A DNA stretch of 64,000 bases. Source: Apostichopus japonicus (lineage: Eukaryota; Echinodermata; Holothuroidea; Aspidochirotida; Stichopodidae). The stretch spans positions 29,596,168 through 29,660,167 of the forward strand of contig NC_092569.1 of NCBI RefSeq assembly GCF_037975245.1, read 5' to 3'. The position numbers and the translations under genes are program-made. This document shows positions 49,301-61,200 of this stretch, one piece after another; within the stretch, counting starts at the first letter, position 1, and every line of letters begins with the position of its first letter. The notes beneath the pieces were generated by a model, which saw only the letters and a list, made by a program, of their open reading frames with translations, had not been told where the DNA came from and made no database searches.

Positions 49301-52300
49301 AGTCGTGTGGGAAGGAGGGAGTGGTGGAGGACAGCGAAGAGGGAGAGTGTGGGTGGGGATCGGTGACTACTCCCATCGTATACATGCTGTAGAGATAGAG
49401 TACATTTTCAGTAGTAAATCTGGTCATTAACTATGAGCGACGAAATACATGAGAATATCTTCGCGTTAGCTTTACATTTAATTTTTGTATTCAAATTGAG
49501 ACTATTAAACGTTACCTAGTTAGTCAGTCACAAGGAAGTTTACATGATTGGCACGACTTCATGGAGCATTTTATATGAAAATCAAGTAAACTACGGTATT
49601 TGTGAAATGAGAGGTTTAAAAAGAGGACATAAATATATGTCTTTCTCGTATCAGTTTATTTCCAGATTATACATTGCCACTAAATTAACTATTTTGCACA
49701 GTTGTAGTTTATATATGCATCAATTTTTTAATCCTTTAGACGGTGAAGAGCCTATAATATTCCGAAAGTTGAAAAAAAAAAATCACTTTGGATTATCATT
49801 AAAATGTTAGTGAATTGGAGTATGTCAAAAGTATTTTTTTTTCTTCATAAAAATGAAATATAATTTACAGTTTACAGAGTTATCCTAACTTGGACTTAAA
49901 AAAAAAAACTAAAGACAAAACAAGAAAACATGTTTTAAAGAATTCCTGATCAACATAATTTTGCAATTAAAATTGAAAAGTAAAAATATTTAAGTACAAG
50001 CAACCATAATAAGAATCATGTTAGTTTTAAAGTGTTAAAAATGTTCTTTGCCTCTACACTGAGTTATTCCATTAGGAATATGGCCTTTAGTGATTTTCTT
50101 ATGAAAGGGTGAAATTTTAGTTTTACTTTGTCCTAAATATGGCTTATACCTGACACTATAATGTAACAAAAGGGATTTAATGAAAGAAAACATACAAATC
50201 TTCCGTGAAATTTGATTTATTTGATAAGGCATTTACATAGTTTTCAAACAGTTTTCTTTTTCTATTTGTCTGGATTGGTGGCACAAAGAATAAAGAATCA
50301 TTTACTACACATTATATATTGACTATGATTCAAAAATTGTTTTTTTCAATAAAAATCAAATGCAATTTACATTTTGTTGAGAAAGCTCTCGCTCCAATTA
50401 TGTTGTATTACTAATTCTCTACGTTGCTTTAACTGTTATATATTAATCCTTATTGGAAGTAAAAAACAAAAACAAAACAATAACAAAACTAAAGACAGAA
50501 CAAGAAACCATGTTTTAAAGAATTCCTGATCAACATAACTTTGCATTTAAAATTAAAGAGTGCAATTATTTAAGTACAAGCAGCCAGAATAAGAATCAGG
50601 TTATTTTTAAACTGTTAAAATGTTCTCGGCCTGTACACTGAATTATTTCCCTAGTAATATGGCCTTTAGTGGTTTCTTATGATAGAGTGAAGTTGTAGTT
50701 GTACTATGTCTTAGAATATGGCGTATTCTTGATACTATAATGTAACAAAAGGGATTTAATGGAAGAAAACATACAAATCTGCCGTGAAATTGATTTATTT
50801 GATAAGGAATTTACATAGTTTTTAAACAGTTTTCTTTTTCTAACATCATGTCGGTATTGATGGCACAAAGAGTAAAGAAAAATATTTTTATTTAGACTAT
50901 GACTTTATACATAAAACTATTATCAACCTTTAAAATTCACATTGTACTGTGTAAAGATTGGTTTGAAACTTAAATAATTTAAACGACACAACCTAAACTA
51001 TGTACAAAGCTAATGATTAGTTTACATTATTCAAATGACTCGAAAAGGTAAATCAAATGTTACAAAAATGGCAATTTATAAGCTCTAATAAAAACCCTAA
51101 ACGCAGAAGTAATGCCTATGACATTAAAAAGCGCCTTTGTGTTTTTTCTTTAATTCTATTTTATTCAATTACAGATCGTGTAATAACAATACTATAAGAA
51201 AACAATGCTCTTACACTACTATTAGTTGTCATTACCATCACCAAATCGCTACCGTTTACTAGACTTCAACGTTTTTGAAATTTAAAAGGCATGCGATAGA
51301 GATGTTTTTTTTAACTTTGTCGTTTCAAATCAAATAAATGAACATGTCTTATATTTTTCTGCTCTTATGTCAATAATCTTTTAAAAGTGCGGTTAACACA
51401 AGTGTATATATCAAGATAAGAAAGCGGAATATTGAGATAATATTTCCTGGGAATCACTAACAATATAAAGCCTGAAGGAAAAAGAGAAAAATTGGAAGCT
51501 AGCCACTACAATCGCTGTAGACATTTTCATGATCGCGTACCATATAATTTTTGCGTGAAGGCAATTTAAAGCCACAACGTGGCATCTAAAAACAGCCGTT
51601 GCACTCACAAAAATTGCATTTGTACTTTTCTGGCTTTGTTGAAGTATATTTTTCTTTGATATTTCGTTGTGCATTGTTTATTATTTTCAGCATTTAATTT
51701 CCTAAATGTCCCTTTTTTTATTTTCCATAAATTAGTTTTAAATGAGATTGACGTGTTTACCAGTTAGTTTTAATGTTATTCAACCTTGTTTCATCGAACA
51801 TGTACATGTACAAAATAGGGATCGTAATATTTATGTCTTCAAAATACATTTCAAAACATCTTTACTTTTTGTTGTAGACTATTTGTCACATAATGCTACT
51901 TAAATAACGATATTATTAACGTAATATGATGTAAGCATGAAAAGGAAGTAACATTTAGGTGCTCTTAAGAAATTGTAAAGCTGCAAATGTTAGGTTTGAA
52001 TGATAGTTTACAGCAATATTATCACACTTAAAACTGAGCATTTCTTTAAATGTGATTAAACCTGAATCGGTCTTGCCACTCTTTTAAAGTTATACATATC
52101 TTTTTTAAAAGGATGTTCCTTATCGTTACAAATTTTGTTCACAGTAGTTATCCAACTGTTTGACTATTTGAAATGGAAGTTAATTAAACAGCTTTGTGGT
52201 TAGATTATTACATAGAAATGTTTTGCTTTTAGATTAGCCAACGTAAATTTTGCTTTAATGTATTCATAAAAATAATTTGAACAACAACAAGCAATACAGT

Positions 52301-53302
52301 GTCCGTTTTGGAAATCATATCAAAATAACAGACCTGACAAAGGAAGTTGCCTCTATACAGATGGATATCAAGTTATTCGTATGTAATTTATGTCAAATAT
52401 TAAAAAAGAAGCCAGGCATTAAATAAATAAAAACATTGGAAACGTTTTTACCGTACAGAGAGTACCGAGTATCTCTGTATCGATAGAGAATATGATTATT
52501 GGATTTTTTACAGTGAGATAAATGTTAACATATGAATCTAGAAGTAACTGAATACAATACTTAAGTATTAAGTTTTTCCAAAAAAAAAAAAAATATGGAG
52601 CATGAATTTATGAGCTAGAATAATACACATGTGAATTTAAACTCAGTAATTCATAATATAAAATGAAGGAGTGTTGTAACGTATTGGTATGCATCTGTGA
52701 AAGGTAGGGTTGGCTATTGGTGGTTTTTGTAAAGGATATGTGGAGAAAGATATACTCACAGTTTGAAAAGAGACTGCTCTTTTCCCTACCATATCACGAA
52801 ACGAGATTTACTTTAAAAAAATTGGTGTGTCAAAACCGATTTAGATGTTTGAGTTAGCTTTCTGAAGTATTTACACGTAAGCAAAGTGTAGAGAATACAG
52901 TATTTAGGCATAGGAAACCAGTTTTAACTATTTTAGCCCTTATTTTTTGTTAACGCAATGTGTATGGTTAAATTAAAAGTCGAAACATTGTTGTCCTATC
53001 GCGAAGTTAAAAAATGTGAGTATATTTAATTGAAGGCCTTCTTATTGAATATTATCAGGTATTTTTATCGAAGTTTTCCTACTTCTTGGAAGATGCAAAC
53101 ACTTCAGTTTGTCACATCATTTAATATTAACAGGGTTAGCTCAACAATACACTAACGCAACTTATGTTACTTTAGAAACAGTCAGAAGATATTCAATGGT
53201 AAAATACAAAATATATTTAATAATGGAAAGACTTACATTTTCTGTTCCAAATGAGTTCCAAATCGTCAAAACAGTCAAACAAACTTTGAAAAACTTCTCC
53301 AT
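33974..53302 (-). CDS. Gene C: secreted FBG1(partial)-TIL-[TILa/EGF]x9-FBG2 protein with exon array, complete
   Basis: Exons in transcription order are 53237-53302, 45948-45978, 45157-45329, 44532-44796, 43678-43889; then eight 210-nt array exons (42816-43025, 42024-42233, 41246-41455, 40449-40658, 39658-39867, 38861-39070, 38070-38279, 37277-37486); then 36379-36687, 35985-36246 and 33974-34308. They total 3,333 nt, or 1,110 codons plus stop. Residues are: signal peptide 1-22; FBG1 about 33-178; TIL 179-249; eight 70-residue cysteine-rich repeats 250-809; a ninth repeat joined to FBG2 810-912; rest of FBG2 913-1110. Because every array exon is phase 0-0, units can be gained or lost without a frameshift. 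The product would place the FBG2 head on a disulfide-rich stalk about twice the length of the rest of the protein. FBG2 contains a 12-Tyr run and reads DRDYD where B and D have DRDND. The gene-C-type promoter is shared with gene A. Confidence 0.83.
35985..36246 (-). CDS. Gene C exon 15: FBG2 second segment
   Basis: This 262-nt exon encodes VIQRRSIASVDFFRTWAEY, DHWLGNDYIHAITNQ, SYYALYSSFSISDDADKY and SYSGNAG. It goes from phase 0 to phase 1. Confidence 0.9.
36379..36687 (-). CDS. Gene C exon 14: ninth TILa/EGF-like repeat fused to FBG2 first segment
   Basis: This 309-nt, phase 0-0 exon opens like the array units (EGQFYANSRCTRKSTC, KCYCNDGYGGEGVTC). Instead of THNCFVADKG it then runs into VIAKDCYELHGSGTLSDG, SGIQVYCEMESN and GGGWT, the start of FBG2. 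It is the counterpart of 18204-18515 and 60329-60640. Confidence 0.88.
37277..37486 (-). CDS. Gene C array exon 8
   Basis: This 210-nt exon reads EGQFYANSRC, QLVDESYQC, DTRNDVRKCYC, NPNYQGDGVTC and SVLR. The Gly-to-Asp change in TRNDV and the QLV replacement are unique to this unit. Confidence 0.85.
38070..38279 (-). CDS. Gene C array exon 7
   Basis: This 210-nt exon is of the Asp-Gln subtype (KCYCDQNYQGDGLTC, SVIR). The adjacent taa-like triplets near the donor are out of frame; the coding frame reads GTA ATA AGG. Confidence 0.85.
38861..39070 (-). CDS. Gene C array exon 6
   Basis: This 210-nt exon is of the Asn-Pro subtype (KCYCNPNYQGDGVTC, SVLR). It is open, phase 0-0, with the donor gtcagt. 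Confidence 0.85.
39658..39867 (-). CDS. Gene C array exon 5
   Basis: This 210-nt exon reads EGQFYANSRC, KCYCDQNYQGDGLTC and SVIR. I see no base differences from the exon at 38070-38279, 1,588 bp away. Confidence 0.85.
40449..40658 (-). CDS. Gene C array exon 4
   Basis: This 210-nt exon reads EGQFYANSRC, YQCSSHATC and KCYCNPNYQGDGVTC, ending SVLR. I see no base differences from the exon at 38861-39070, exactly 1,588 bp away. Confidence 0.85.
41246..41455 (-). CDS. Gene C array exon 3
   Basis: This 210-nt exon reads EGQFYANSRC, YQCSEHATC and KCYCDQNYQGDGLTC, ending SVIR rather than SVLR. It belongs to the same Asp-Gln subtype as exons 38070 and 39658. Confidence 0.85.
42024..42233 (-). CDS. 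Gene C array exon 2
   Basis: This 210-nt exon reads EGQFHANSGCTRKSTC, YQCSEQATC, KCYCDQNYNGDGTTC and THNCFVADKGSVLR. It is open throughout, with eight Cys. Confidence 0.85.
42816..43025 (-). CDS. Gene C array exon 1 (next to TIL)
   Basis: This 210-nt, phase 0-0 exon reads EDQFHANSGCTRKSTC, then EESYQCSEHATC, KCYCNQNYHGDGVTC and THNCFVADKGSVLR. It has eight Cys and the donor gtcagt. It is the most diverged unit (ED instead of EG at the start, Glu-Glu at the centre). Confidence 0.85.
43402..43434 (-). pseudogene. Truncated relic of an array exon
   Basis: An intact acceptor is followed by EGNFYINTRC, matching the first eleven codons of an array exon. The sequence then jumps into array-type intron (the tcccTCGAC region), so the rest of the exon and its donor are deleted. 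It lies between the TIL exon and the first intact array exon. Confidence 0.6.
43678..43889 (-). CDS. Gene C exon 5: TIL domain
   Basis: This 212-nt exon reads ERCPANEIFSNEICERTC, CISATS, CVCVGDY, CIPLNQCNCFVADKG and SVLT, then the donor gtcagt, phase 0. Its last codons (NCFVADKGSVL) recur at the end of every array exon. Confidence 0.87.
44532..44796 (-). CDS. Gene C exon 4: FBG1 second segment
   Basis: This 265-nt exon encodes VLQRRRSDSVNFNRNWKEF, GFLGSEFWIGNEKIAVLTNQ and SYYV-type strands, ending TFVKSDG in phase 1. It is nearly identical to gene A exon 4. Confidence 0.9.
45157..45329 (-). CDS. Gene C exon 3: FBG1 first segment
   Basis: This 173-nt exon encodes ISYFVFQQPAYPRDCKEV, then the SGVFLIKPDG region, AYCDND and SGGWT. 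The donor is gtatgg, as in gene A. Codon TTC (Phe) replaces TAC (Tyr) of the other copies in SGVYLI. Confidence 0.9.
45948..45978 (-). CDS. Gene C exon 2: 31-nt micro-exon
   Basis: It reads VIVSAEGRSS plus one base of Gly, between cacag and gtaggt. Confidence 0.75.
45979..53236 (-). other. Gene C intron 1 (7.3 kb)
   Basis: Colinear with gene A intron 1 but lacking the 5.1-kb retroposed insert and the 215-bp duplication. No embedded gene is seen. Confidence 0.7.
46667..48004. mobile_element. Right-truncated copy of the CTAG MITE
   Basis: Homologous to 3627-4999, but the sequence jumps from ttttaccgat to gtcaatc, removing the right inverted end. The short shared ..cgat at both edges in gene A suggests deletion between microhomologies. 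Confidence 0.6.
53237..53302 (-). CDS. Gene C exon 1: signal peptide
   Basis: ATG at 53302-53300 opens MEKFFKVCLTVLTIWNSFGT-EN (22 codons) with the donor gtaagt. It is the counterpart of 11084-11149; the last codon differs (AAT against ATG) and the frame is kept. Confidence 0.8.
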
Positions 53303-53566
53303 TATTTCGGGTTTGTATAAATGTTACGCGAAAAGATATTCGGTGAAGTGCAAGATGACAAATGGCACAGAGTCTCTCTCTAGGGGTGTGCAACTCTCTA
53401 TGGAAATGGCCGCAGTAGTATGGATGTCTATTAATGCCATCATTTTATTTGAAATATAATTTGGTGAGCAGCTTATACAAATGTACTGCACATCTGTAGT
53501 ATCCGTAGGCTTGTATGTAAACGTGGCTATTCGACATGCGCAATCCAACTTAATAGTATTCAGAGC

Positions 53567-53574
53567 TATTTATA
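53567..53574 (-). promoter_or_regulatory. TATA-like box upstream of gene C
   Basis: The minus strand reads TATAAATA, 265 bp upstream of the gene C start codon, in a stretch well conserved with gene A. Conservation is partly expected from the block duplication, so it is weak evidence of function. Confidence 0.45.
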
Positions 53575-56500
53575 TCTTGAACATTCAGTATATATTACAG
53601 TAAGCTTAGGTTGCATGATGATGATTTGTCCTTGATCCGATAAATGCAATATATCACCTAGTGTATACTTATTGACTATCGTGCATCTAGTTCCCAGGAC
53701 AGTATCGATATTGTAATTCAATAATAGTAAAATGTATTAGGTTTTTGAAATGTATCAATTACGGTGGTCACTTTTATTTTATGTTACATCTAGTGTGGTT
53801 CATATTAAAGTCTTTTGTAATTGTGTGTCGAAATAATGACGTCAATGCTACCAAGCCGATGAAAAGATAAGGAATGATAATTTGCTTGTTCTGGTTAAGC
53901 TGCTATTATCAATACTTTTAAGAACCCTTTATGGGTGATTAATTTAGCTAAGTAACTTCACTTTTATTTGGAAGGCAAAATTAGAGCAGTATCGAAAGGA
54001 CAGGAAGTGATTCTACTAATCAGCAATATATAACATGCATAAACTAGTACAATACATATTATATACCGTGAAATGTACCGTATGATCTATTCTACACTAT
54101 TGATTTTTATGTAAAAATATCTAATTAACTTATTTTAGAAAAGGTCGATGATTTGAAGCGGTAAGCTATGTGAACAATACTTCCTTGTTTATGATGCCTA
54201 CGTCACACCCTGTCTGCGGAATCGAGTGTCCTCACATCTGATTGAATAAACATGCCAGCTGCTTTGCTGGGCTTTGACTCAATTTTTGATTGACGGCAAG
54301 ATTGACATCCATACTGGCTGTAAATTGTGAAGAAAAGCTTTTCGTCATATATATATAAGATATTGAATCTAAGAGATTTTAATCACTTTTGGATAGGTAC
54401 TTTGATATTAGATAAAAACCTCTGTTTAAATGAGAGTAATTTATAATAATACGCAGGGGAGTAGCTAGAGCTTCTTTTTAGGCGTAGAGCTACGTTATAG
54501 TTAAAGCTACTGGCGGTTCAATTAACCGTGGCCCACGGTTATCAGGGGGTCCTGAGCGTTGGTTCCCAACCGTTTTAGCCAACGTTTGAAATATGCCAGT
54601 CAGGTTTTTGGATGAATTATAAAATGAGGGACAGCATGCCTACGACATTTTGTTATTTCGCTGACAGTGGCGTGACCAGAAGTGGGAGGATAGTTCCCCT
54701 CCCACACACAAAGGAAACATTTTTTTAGAGACGATAACTGGGACGGCAAAGAAAATAGCCAAAAGAGAAATAAATAGCTCTCATATATGATACTGGATAG
54801 GCTACTTGATTTTACAGCACCGCTTGGAGTGCTTCTCAGAAGGTTTATCTCTTTAGCTATCGACCCACTAAGCATATAAAGAGGTTTCTCTTAACAAGTT
54901 AATGTTGAGTCAGTAATTTATACTTCTAGTCAAAGTTGCGCGAGTCGTATGAAACTGGATTGTCTAAATAAAAAACGCATGCATGTCCGTTTGGATCACT
55001 GAGAAAGTAAATAAATTCGTTACTTAACCTCATGTACTGTTATGTATTTGTAAATATTTGTAAATATTTAATATATGCAAGGGTGTAGCCACTGGGACCC
55101 CGGGAAAACGAACCTGACCTCTATTATCGTGCAAATGGTTAGCATTTTATAACGCATTAACACAACTTTAAATGTTCTTAATATAAAGGAAATTATGGCA
55201 ATATTTTCTTCTAAGCACTCTGACCGAGACCCAATATTCGCAAAAAGGAGGGGACACTCCCATGCACTTAGGCCACACCCCACTCCTAAGATCCCTCCAC
55301 AGGACAGACGTCAGCACAATGTTGTGGCCCTCCACCTAAAATTTGAATTGAATTTCGTATTGAATTTTCGAGTGTAGAGACTTTTAATTCCCATACAAAT
55401 GAATATCAGTACACGCGGCAAGTTAACTTAGTATTGTAGTTATGCAGTAGTACACGCACAATCTGTGAACTGTCTGAAATAGTGCAGTATTAGTTAATAG
55501 AAACTTGTATTGCCAATGCCAGACATGCAAATATAAAAACAAAATTAAATTCATACACTTCTCAACTATAGGGATGTATTCCACGGCAGTACTAAATCTT
55601 TTAGCTAACTCATTGTATGATATCAGGAAAACAAAGAGGAACTTTGGAGATACGTTGGGGTTAAGAAATGAATTTTTTTCATACCAGTAGATATTTTGAA
55701 ATAAAATGTCGTACTCTAAGATTTGAGCATAATCAGTGGAAATTATAAAATAATGTAATTGAAGCTTTAGATAAGTCTTGATACAATACGTCAAACTTTC
55801 GAAGTATTCTTCGCCATTTCCGGGTGACTATAGTTGCACTCAAACTTACTCTTAGATAAATGAATTGTAGAATGCCTTGACTTTAAATACCATATCAGAA
55901 TTTGTCACCTAAAAGTTGAAACATATTTGGCAATTTCTATGGGTGAACACGGCCACATATTAAACCAATTGATACAAGTAAAACAAGAAAGGCAACTTAA
56001 CCACCTTTGTGAAATCGCAGAGTTGACAGAAATTGTGCCGATTTCAGCTGGGCTAATCGGGCCCGAATTGGATCTACATTCTCCTTGAAAAGAAAGGATT
56101 TACGCCCTGTACTTTTATTACACGTTTTATATTCGTTGTGACGCATTAGGACTGGAAGTTGCACCAAAGACTTAAGTTGACTTTACATTTTAGCTTATTT
56201 GAATCTTTTGTTACGATAATTCATGAATAAACTTTCATTAAATCACATGCAGTGATAAATATTCAATATATCACCTTTTTATATCCATCATTTGAGAGCG
56301 ATGTAAACTTATATCATTCTCATATAAATGTATTAACTTTTAAAAGGGATTAAGCTTGTGGGGAAGAACTGTTTAAATCCCAGCCAGTAAAAAGCAGATT
56401 AATTTACAAATCGAGGGATTTGCATTTGAAGGGTTATATTGATATGAACTATATCACCTATGTTAAACTGCTTCTGTTTTCTTAAATATCCAAAACATCA

Positions 56501-57717
56501 ATTTCCACCATTGTGTAGACGTGGAGCTAGATTAACCTTATCCATCTTTTAGGGTTCAGTAGTCAAACTCTTTGTTTATTATTGTACTTCTTATTTTAAT
56601 TTGTGGCTAATAGAGGGCAGCAGAGCTGGAGAGAGAAGCGGAAGAGGAAGCAAGGAAGGCTGAAGATGCTATAACACAAGCCAAGAATGCGAAGAGAGAC
56701 GAGTGGCTAAGGAGGCTGAAAAGTTACAATTTAAGCAAACCAAATGCAATCAAAGAAGAGGAATTAATTAGCATTATAGTAGTTTTTAAGTAGTTTATAT
56801 TTATTAGTTTGGTAATAATATCTAAAATAGGCTATTAAAACACACCAAACTACATACAAACAAACCCCACTCAAAGCGAAAAACAAAACGAGGCATAGCG
56901 TAGAAAAGCAAAGTATGGGATTTCGTTTTAATCAAGAATATATAAAGAAAAATAGATTTTCAAAATGCCCTCTAGATTCCCTTAGGTGATGCATCTGCTA
57001 TACGCAAAGGTAGAGCAAGCTATGCATGAATGATTTACGCAAGATTTCAAAGGTGAGGTGGTATCGAAAAGATAATTCTACATTTCTCCGACTCAGTTAG
57101 ATAGGAGTAAGGCCCTTTATGGAAGGTCATTGCGGTGAATTAAGGATGTTAAAAAGGAGGAGGTGAGGCTCAGGGGTGATTGAAGGCCACTTCAAAGCCA
57201 AGGGGTTATGGGGTCTAAGAACACCCCCCCCCCCTCCCAAGAAGAGTTAGATGTTGAAACTGGTGCAATCTCCAGGTAAATTTAGTGTATAAATAACAGG
57301 GCCCAAATTCGGTATAATCGTAAAATAAATACTGTTACCCTTTTTTGAGAGGTTGAAAAGACACACAAGGGTAAGGGTTGTATCTCTTACTCATTCCCCA
57401 CCGCACTGAATGTAAACGTACCCCAACTGAAAGATAGAGGTAAGAGGGGAGGCCATACACTCTATTACATGTTTTAATTGCCGTAGGTATGGATCTAAAA
57501 ATGTACTGCTGTCATTAATATAGGTCCAATAATGGCCAATCATTTTCAAAAGTAAAAATTGTTTTGTTCCAGAGTTTTTGAGAGCAAAATCTCTACAAAG
57601 ATTTTTTTTAGTAGTGTGACGTTAACATAGCTATATCTTAATTAATAACTAATTCACGCAATGATAAATTAAAGAAGAATTCAACGTTACCGACACTGTA
57701 TTGTATACTTTGTATAG
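53575..57717. other. Spacer between gene C promoter and gene D 3' end
   Basis: The paralogue of 11.4-15.6 kb. It has the same transposon-derived stretch and the decayed coiled-coil exon. No intact gene is visible. Confidence 0.65.
56614..56724 (+). pseudogene. Coiled-coil-like exon fragment, decayed copy 2
   Basis: The paralogue of 14494-14605 with one base missing in the gcgaaagag stretch (frameshift), TGAG changed to TAAG, and the donor gt altered to tt. It cannot be spliced or read as copy 1 can. Confidence 0.4.
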
Positions 57718-57723
57718 TTTATT
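57718..57723 (-). terminator. Candidate poly(A) signal of gene D
   Basis: AATAAA on the minus strand, about 230 nt beyond the gene D stop, aligned with the gene B site. Confidence 0.4.
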
Positions 57724-57953
57724 CGAAAATTCCACATTATTGCAATTTCTCAACATTTTAATAATTGTCAATGACCATAACATAATTAAATTAATTAATT
57801 GTCACATAAATTAGATATCATAATGTAGACGTATATCTGGGTCTATTCATAGTTACGTCCTGCTGCTCTAAACAGAGATGAAATCCAAATTCCTCGATAA
57901 TACATTAGTACACTCTGTTACATAGACCACTCCGCAATCAGAATTGTTTATCT

Positions 57954-58276
57954 CTACACCGGCCGTATTTTCATATTTGTGTATTGTAGGCCGCAGTCAT
58001 ATCCACTAAGATCAGTCCAGAATATGTTCGTTCCTCGAGTGGAGCCGTCGTAGTCTCCGTTGAGGTGAGAATGCGCACAATAGGCACAGTAATTACTTTC
58101 GACATGGAAATAATCGCAATAATATTCATGAGTACGGCAATAGTAATAATAATAATGACTGCCGAACCACCAAGCTCCTTGATGCTTCTCGGCGCAGTCA
58201 TAGGGACGCGACTCATCATTATCCCGGTCACGTGTGCTGAATGGTTTGTTGTTGCTACGCGACATAGCATCAAAAC
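57954..58276 (-). CDS. Gene D exon 8: FBG2 last segment with 5-Tyr insertion, stop codon
   Basis: This 323-nt exon reads GFDAMSRSNNKPFSTRDRDND and GAWWFGSH, then five Tyr, then CRTHEYYCDYFHVE..., and ends MKIRPV with TAG. The insert is about 27 residues. Confidence 0.88.
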
Positions 58277-61200
58277 CTACGGATTCGAGAAAGAAAACAA
58301 ACTTCAACTGTTACGTGCATGTTTCTTACCGTAATTTACTAATGGTTAATATGAGTGTTTTTCTAGTGAACTGTTATTTCTTTAAGCTATAAAAAAAATT
58401 GTTACTTCAGATGTATTAACTGAAGGGCTATATTACATCAGTTTATTATATACGATTTCACAGAGAAAAAATCACCATAAAATTGCGTTGCCAAAGTCTC
58501 CGTAAGCCTTTCAGTAATAGGTTTGCCTTCGTGTATTTATATAGTAAATTCCTCAATTTTGTCCCCTGCAAACTTTTATTTATTACGAATATTACCGATA
58601 ACTAGCAGTAAGGTGTAACTAATATTATTGTATTTGGCACTCATTAGCAATCATATTGTTCTAAATTTCCAAAACTTTATTCAAATTGGAAACGGCATAT
58701 TGGGAATGTGTCTGTTTTGCTTGTTAATTTTCATCTGCTCATTAATTCAATAGTAATTTCATCATTCTGCGTTTAGTGCCCGATGTAGTAACATTTCTTA
58801 CAGTATTATTTTCCCAAATTCTTAAAAGTTAAATATTTGTCCTTTACTAAACAACGGAAAAATGAAAAATGCTGCATTCTGGGTCTATAGTTAAAACAAT
58901 TCATTCATACAAAATCGATGAATCTACGTAGAATATTTCAAAGCTACATTCCATCAATATTTATGCAAGCTATGCATTACAACTTCTTTCTGTCTACGTA
59001 GCTGTTTTCATACTGATCACGTGGCTATCACACAGTAGGCTAAGTTGTGGTTTATAACCTTCTTGTTACGCTATTGGCTATTTATGTTCATTTTGTTTTG
59101 TTTATATTATGCTTACTTATGTGTGTAAAAATAACATACTTGTATCATGTGTATTTGACAATGGTGTCCTCAGTACATCACCAAATTGTATCTTTGTCCA
59201 CACAAATCATGAAGTTCAAATTTTAGAGATACAATGACCTTCTTTTGTTAGCACTGTCAGTCAGACTGATCACAAATGACTGAATAAAGATATAAATATT
59301 TCACTGCGTGGCTACATTGAGGTACTTTCTCAATTACTTTAAACATAAAAAGTTGATCGAAATGTTTATACAATATGTATATGTATGTATATTTAATATG
59401 TTTCTTATTTTATTATTTTTTATATGATTGATTTTCAATGTGAAAAAGTTAAGAAATAAATGCCCAGTATAGCGTATTTACTTGTCTTTCATGATTTGTA
59501 GGTATCGCAACTATATAAAATACGTTACGAGGGAAACGGAAATTAGATAGGAAGTGTAAATATGAATATAGGGATATTAAATATATTTCAGGTTCAATAT
59601 GAAGCTCCATGGAAAAGTGACTAGATGCTAAGAAGACGAATGAGTTTCACACTTGGGTGTCTGTAGCTGCCTACCTATTACTTCTAATTACCATATTTAG
59701 TGAAATATTTGCATTAGTCTTTTAAGAACTACTAACTATTAACGTGAATATTCCTTGCAGTATGTTAATCAATCGTGTGTCATTAGACATATGTAAGATC
59801 ATATTTAAAAACAGGCAGATACGCATTCATTGTAAAACAATGATGAACGTAGAGAACGATATTGTTTTTTTTAGGATGCATGTAACTAGAAAATTGCAAA
59901 TAATAATACTAAAAATTTACAGAAATGCTAACCTGAATTTCCACTATATGATCCAATTGATAGTCGATATTTGTCCGCATCATCACTTATACTGAAGGAG
60001 GAGTAGAGGGCGTAATACGATGAACTGCTTGAATCTGTGAGGTCTATCCGGAGACTGTATTCTTTTTGATTGGTAATTGCGTGTATGTAATCATTACCAA
60101 GCCAGTGATCACCTCTAGGATGTTCAAATCCGGCCTTGTATTCAGCCCAGGTACGATAGAAATCAACAGCGGCGCTTGATCGTCGCTGAATGACCTATGA
60201 ATATTAAGAGAAGTATACATGTAACAGGAGTATGTGAGAAATATGTAATGTGTCTTCCACACTTTTGCAGAACAAATGATTTCAGATACATGACACTGAA
60301 CTGTATCAAATGTTCGTGCACAACTCACCGTCCATCCTCCTCCGTTACTTTCCATCTCACAGTAAACCTGAATGCCGCTTGGCCAACCATCAGGGTAAAT
60401 GGTGTAAACTCCATCACTACTACCATCAACGTAAAGCTCTTGGCAATCCTTTGGGACTGCCTTGCGGGTACACGTAACACCGTCTCCTTCGTAGCCATCT
60501 ATACAGTAACATCTACGAACGCCTTCTCTGACATCACAAGTCGCGTCATCACTACAGCGGTAACTATCTTCTACCATGAGTTGGTTATTGCTACAATTTG
60601 ATCTTCTTGTACATCCTGAATTGACGTAAGACTCGCCGTTCTAAATTTAATGGGAAATATTTAAAAAAAGAATGTTATGACAAATTAAATCATTGGGCAG
60701 CTGTAATTTCTGCTTTTAATTATGAAAGTGGTTATCATTTCTGTATTTTCGAAAATTATTCACAAAACTTCATTTTTTTCCATCCTCAATGTAACGAATG
60801 AAAGGGAAAGGAACTAGTGACTACAACTGACCATTAATACAGTCCCTTTGTCAGCAGCGAAACAGCTGCATTGGTTCTGAGGAATGCAATTCTCATCCTG
60901 AACCATGTAATCACCAACACAAACACATTTCTCTAGTTCTGTACGAGAGGTTGAAGAGATGCATGTGTCAGGGTCATCGCACGTCCTCTCACATGTCTCG
61001 TTGGAAAATATCTTATTCGTTTGACACCATTCCACTTGAGGTTCTAGGAAGGAAGATTGTAAATCATGTATGTAGAAGATCCACCAGTGAAGTGATGCAT
61101 TCTACTAAACTAATGTGTTAAATTAAAGTAAATCTTGAAGCTATTGACCTTTACCCGAGACTGCCTTGGGGAAAAGTATCGATAGTTCAATCTGCACTGA

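Noticed and set aside
53109-53459. 116-codon plus-strand frame across the gene C promoter and signal exon
   Set aside because: Antisense to the signal-peptide exon; the equivalent region of gene A does not keep the frame.
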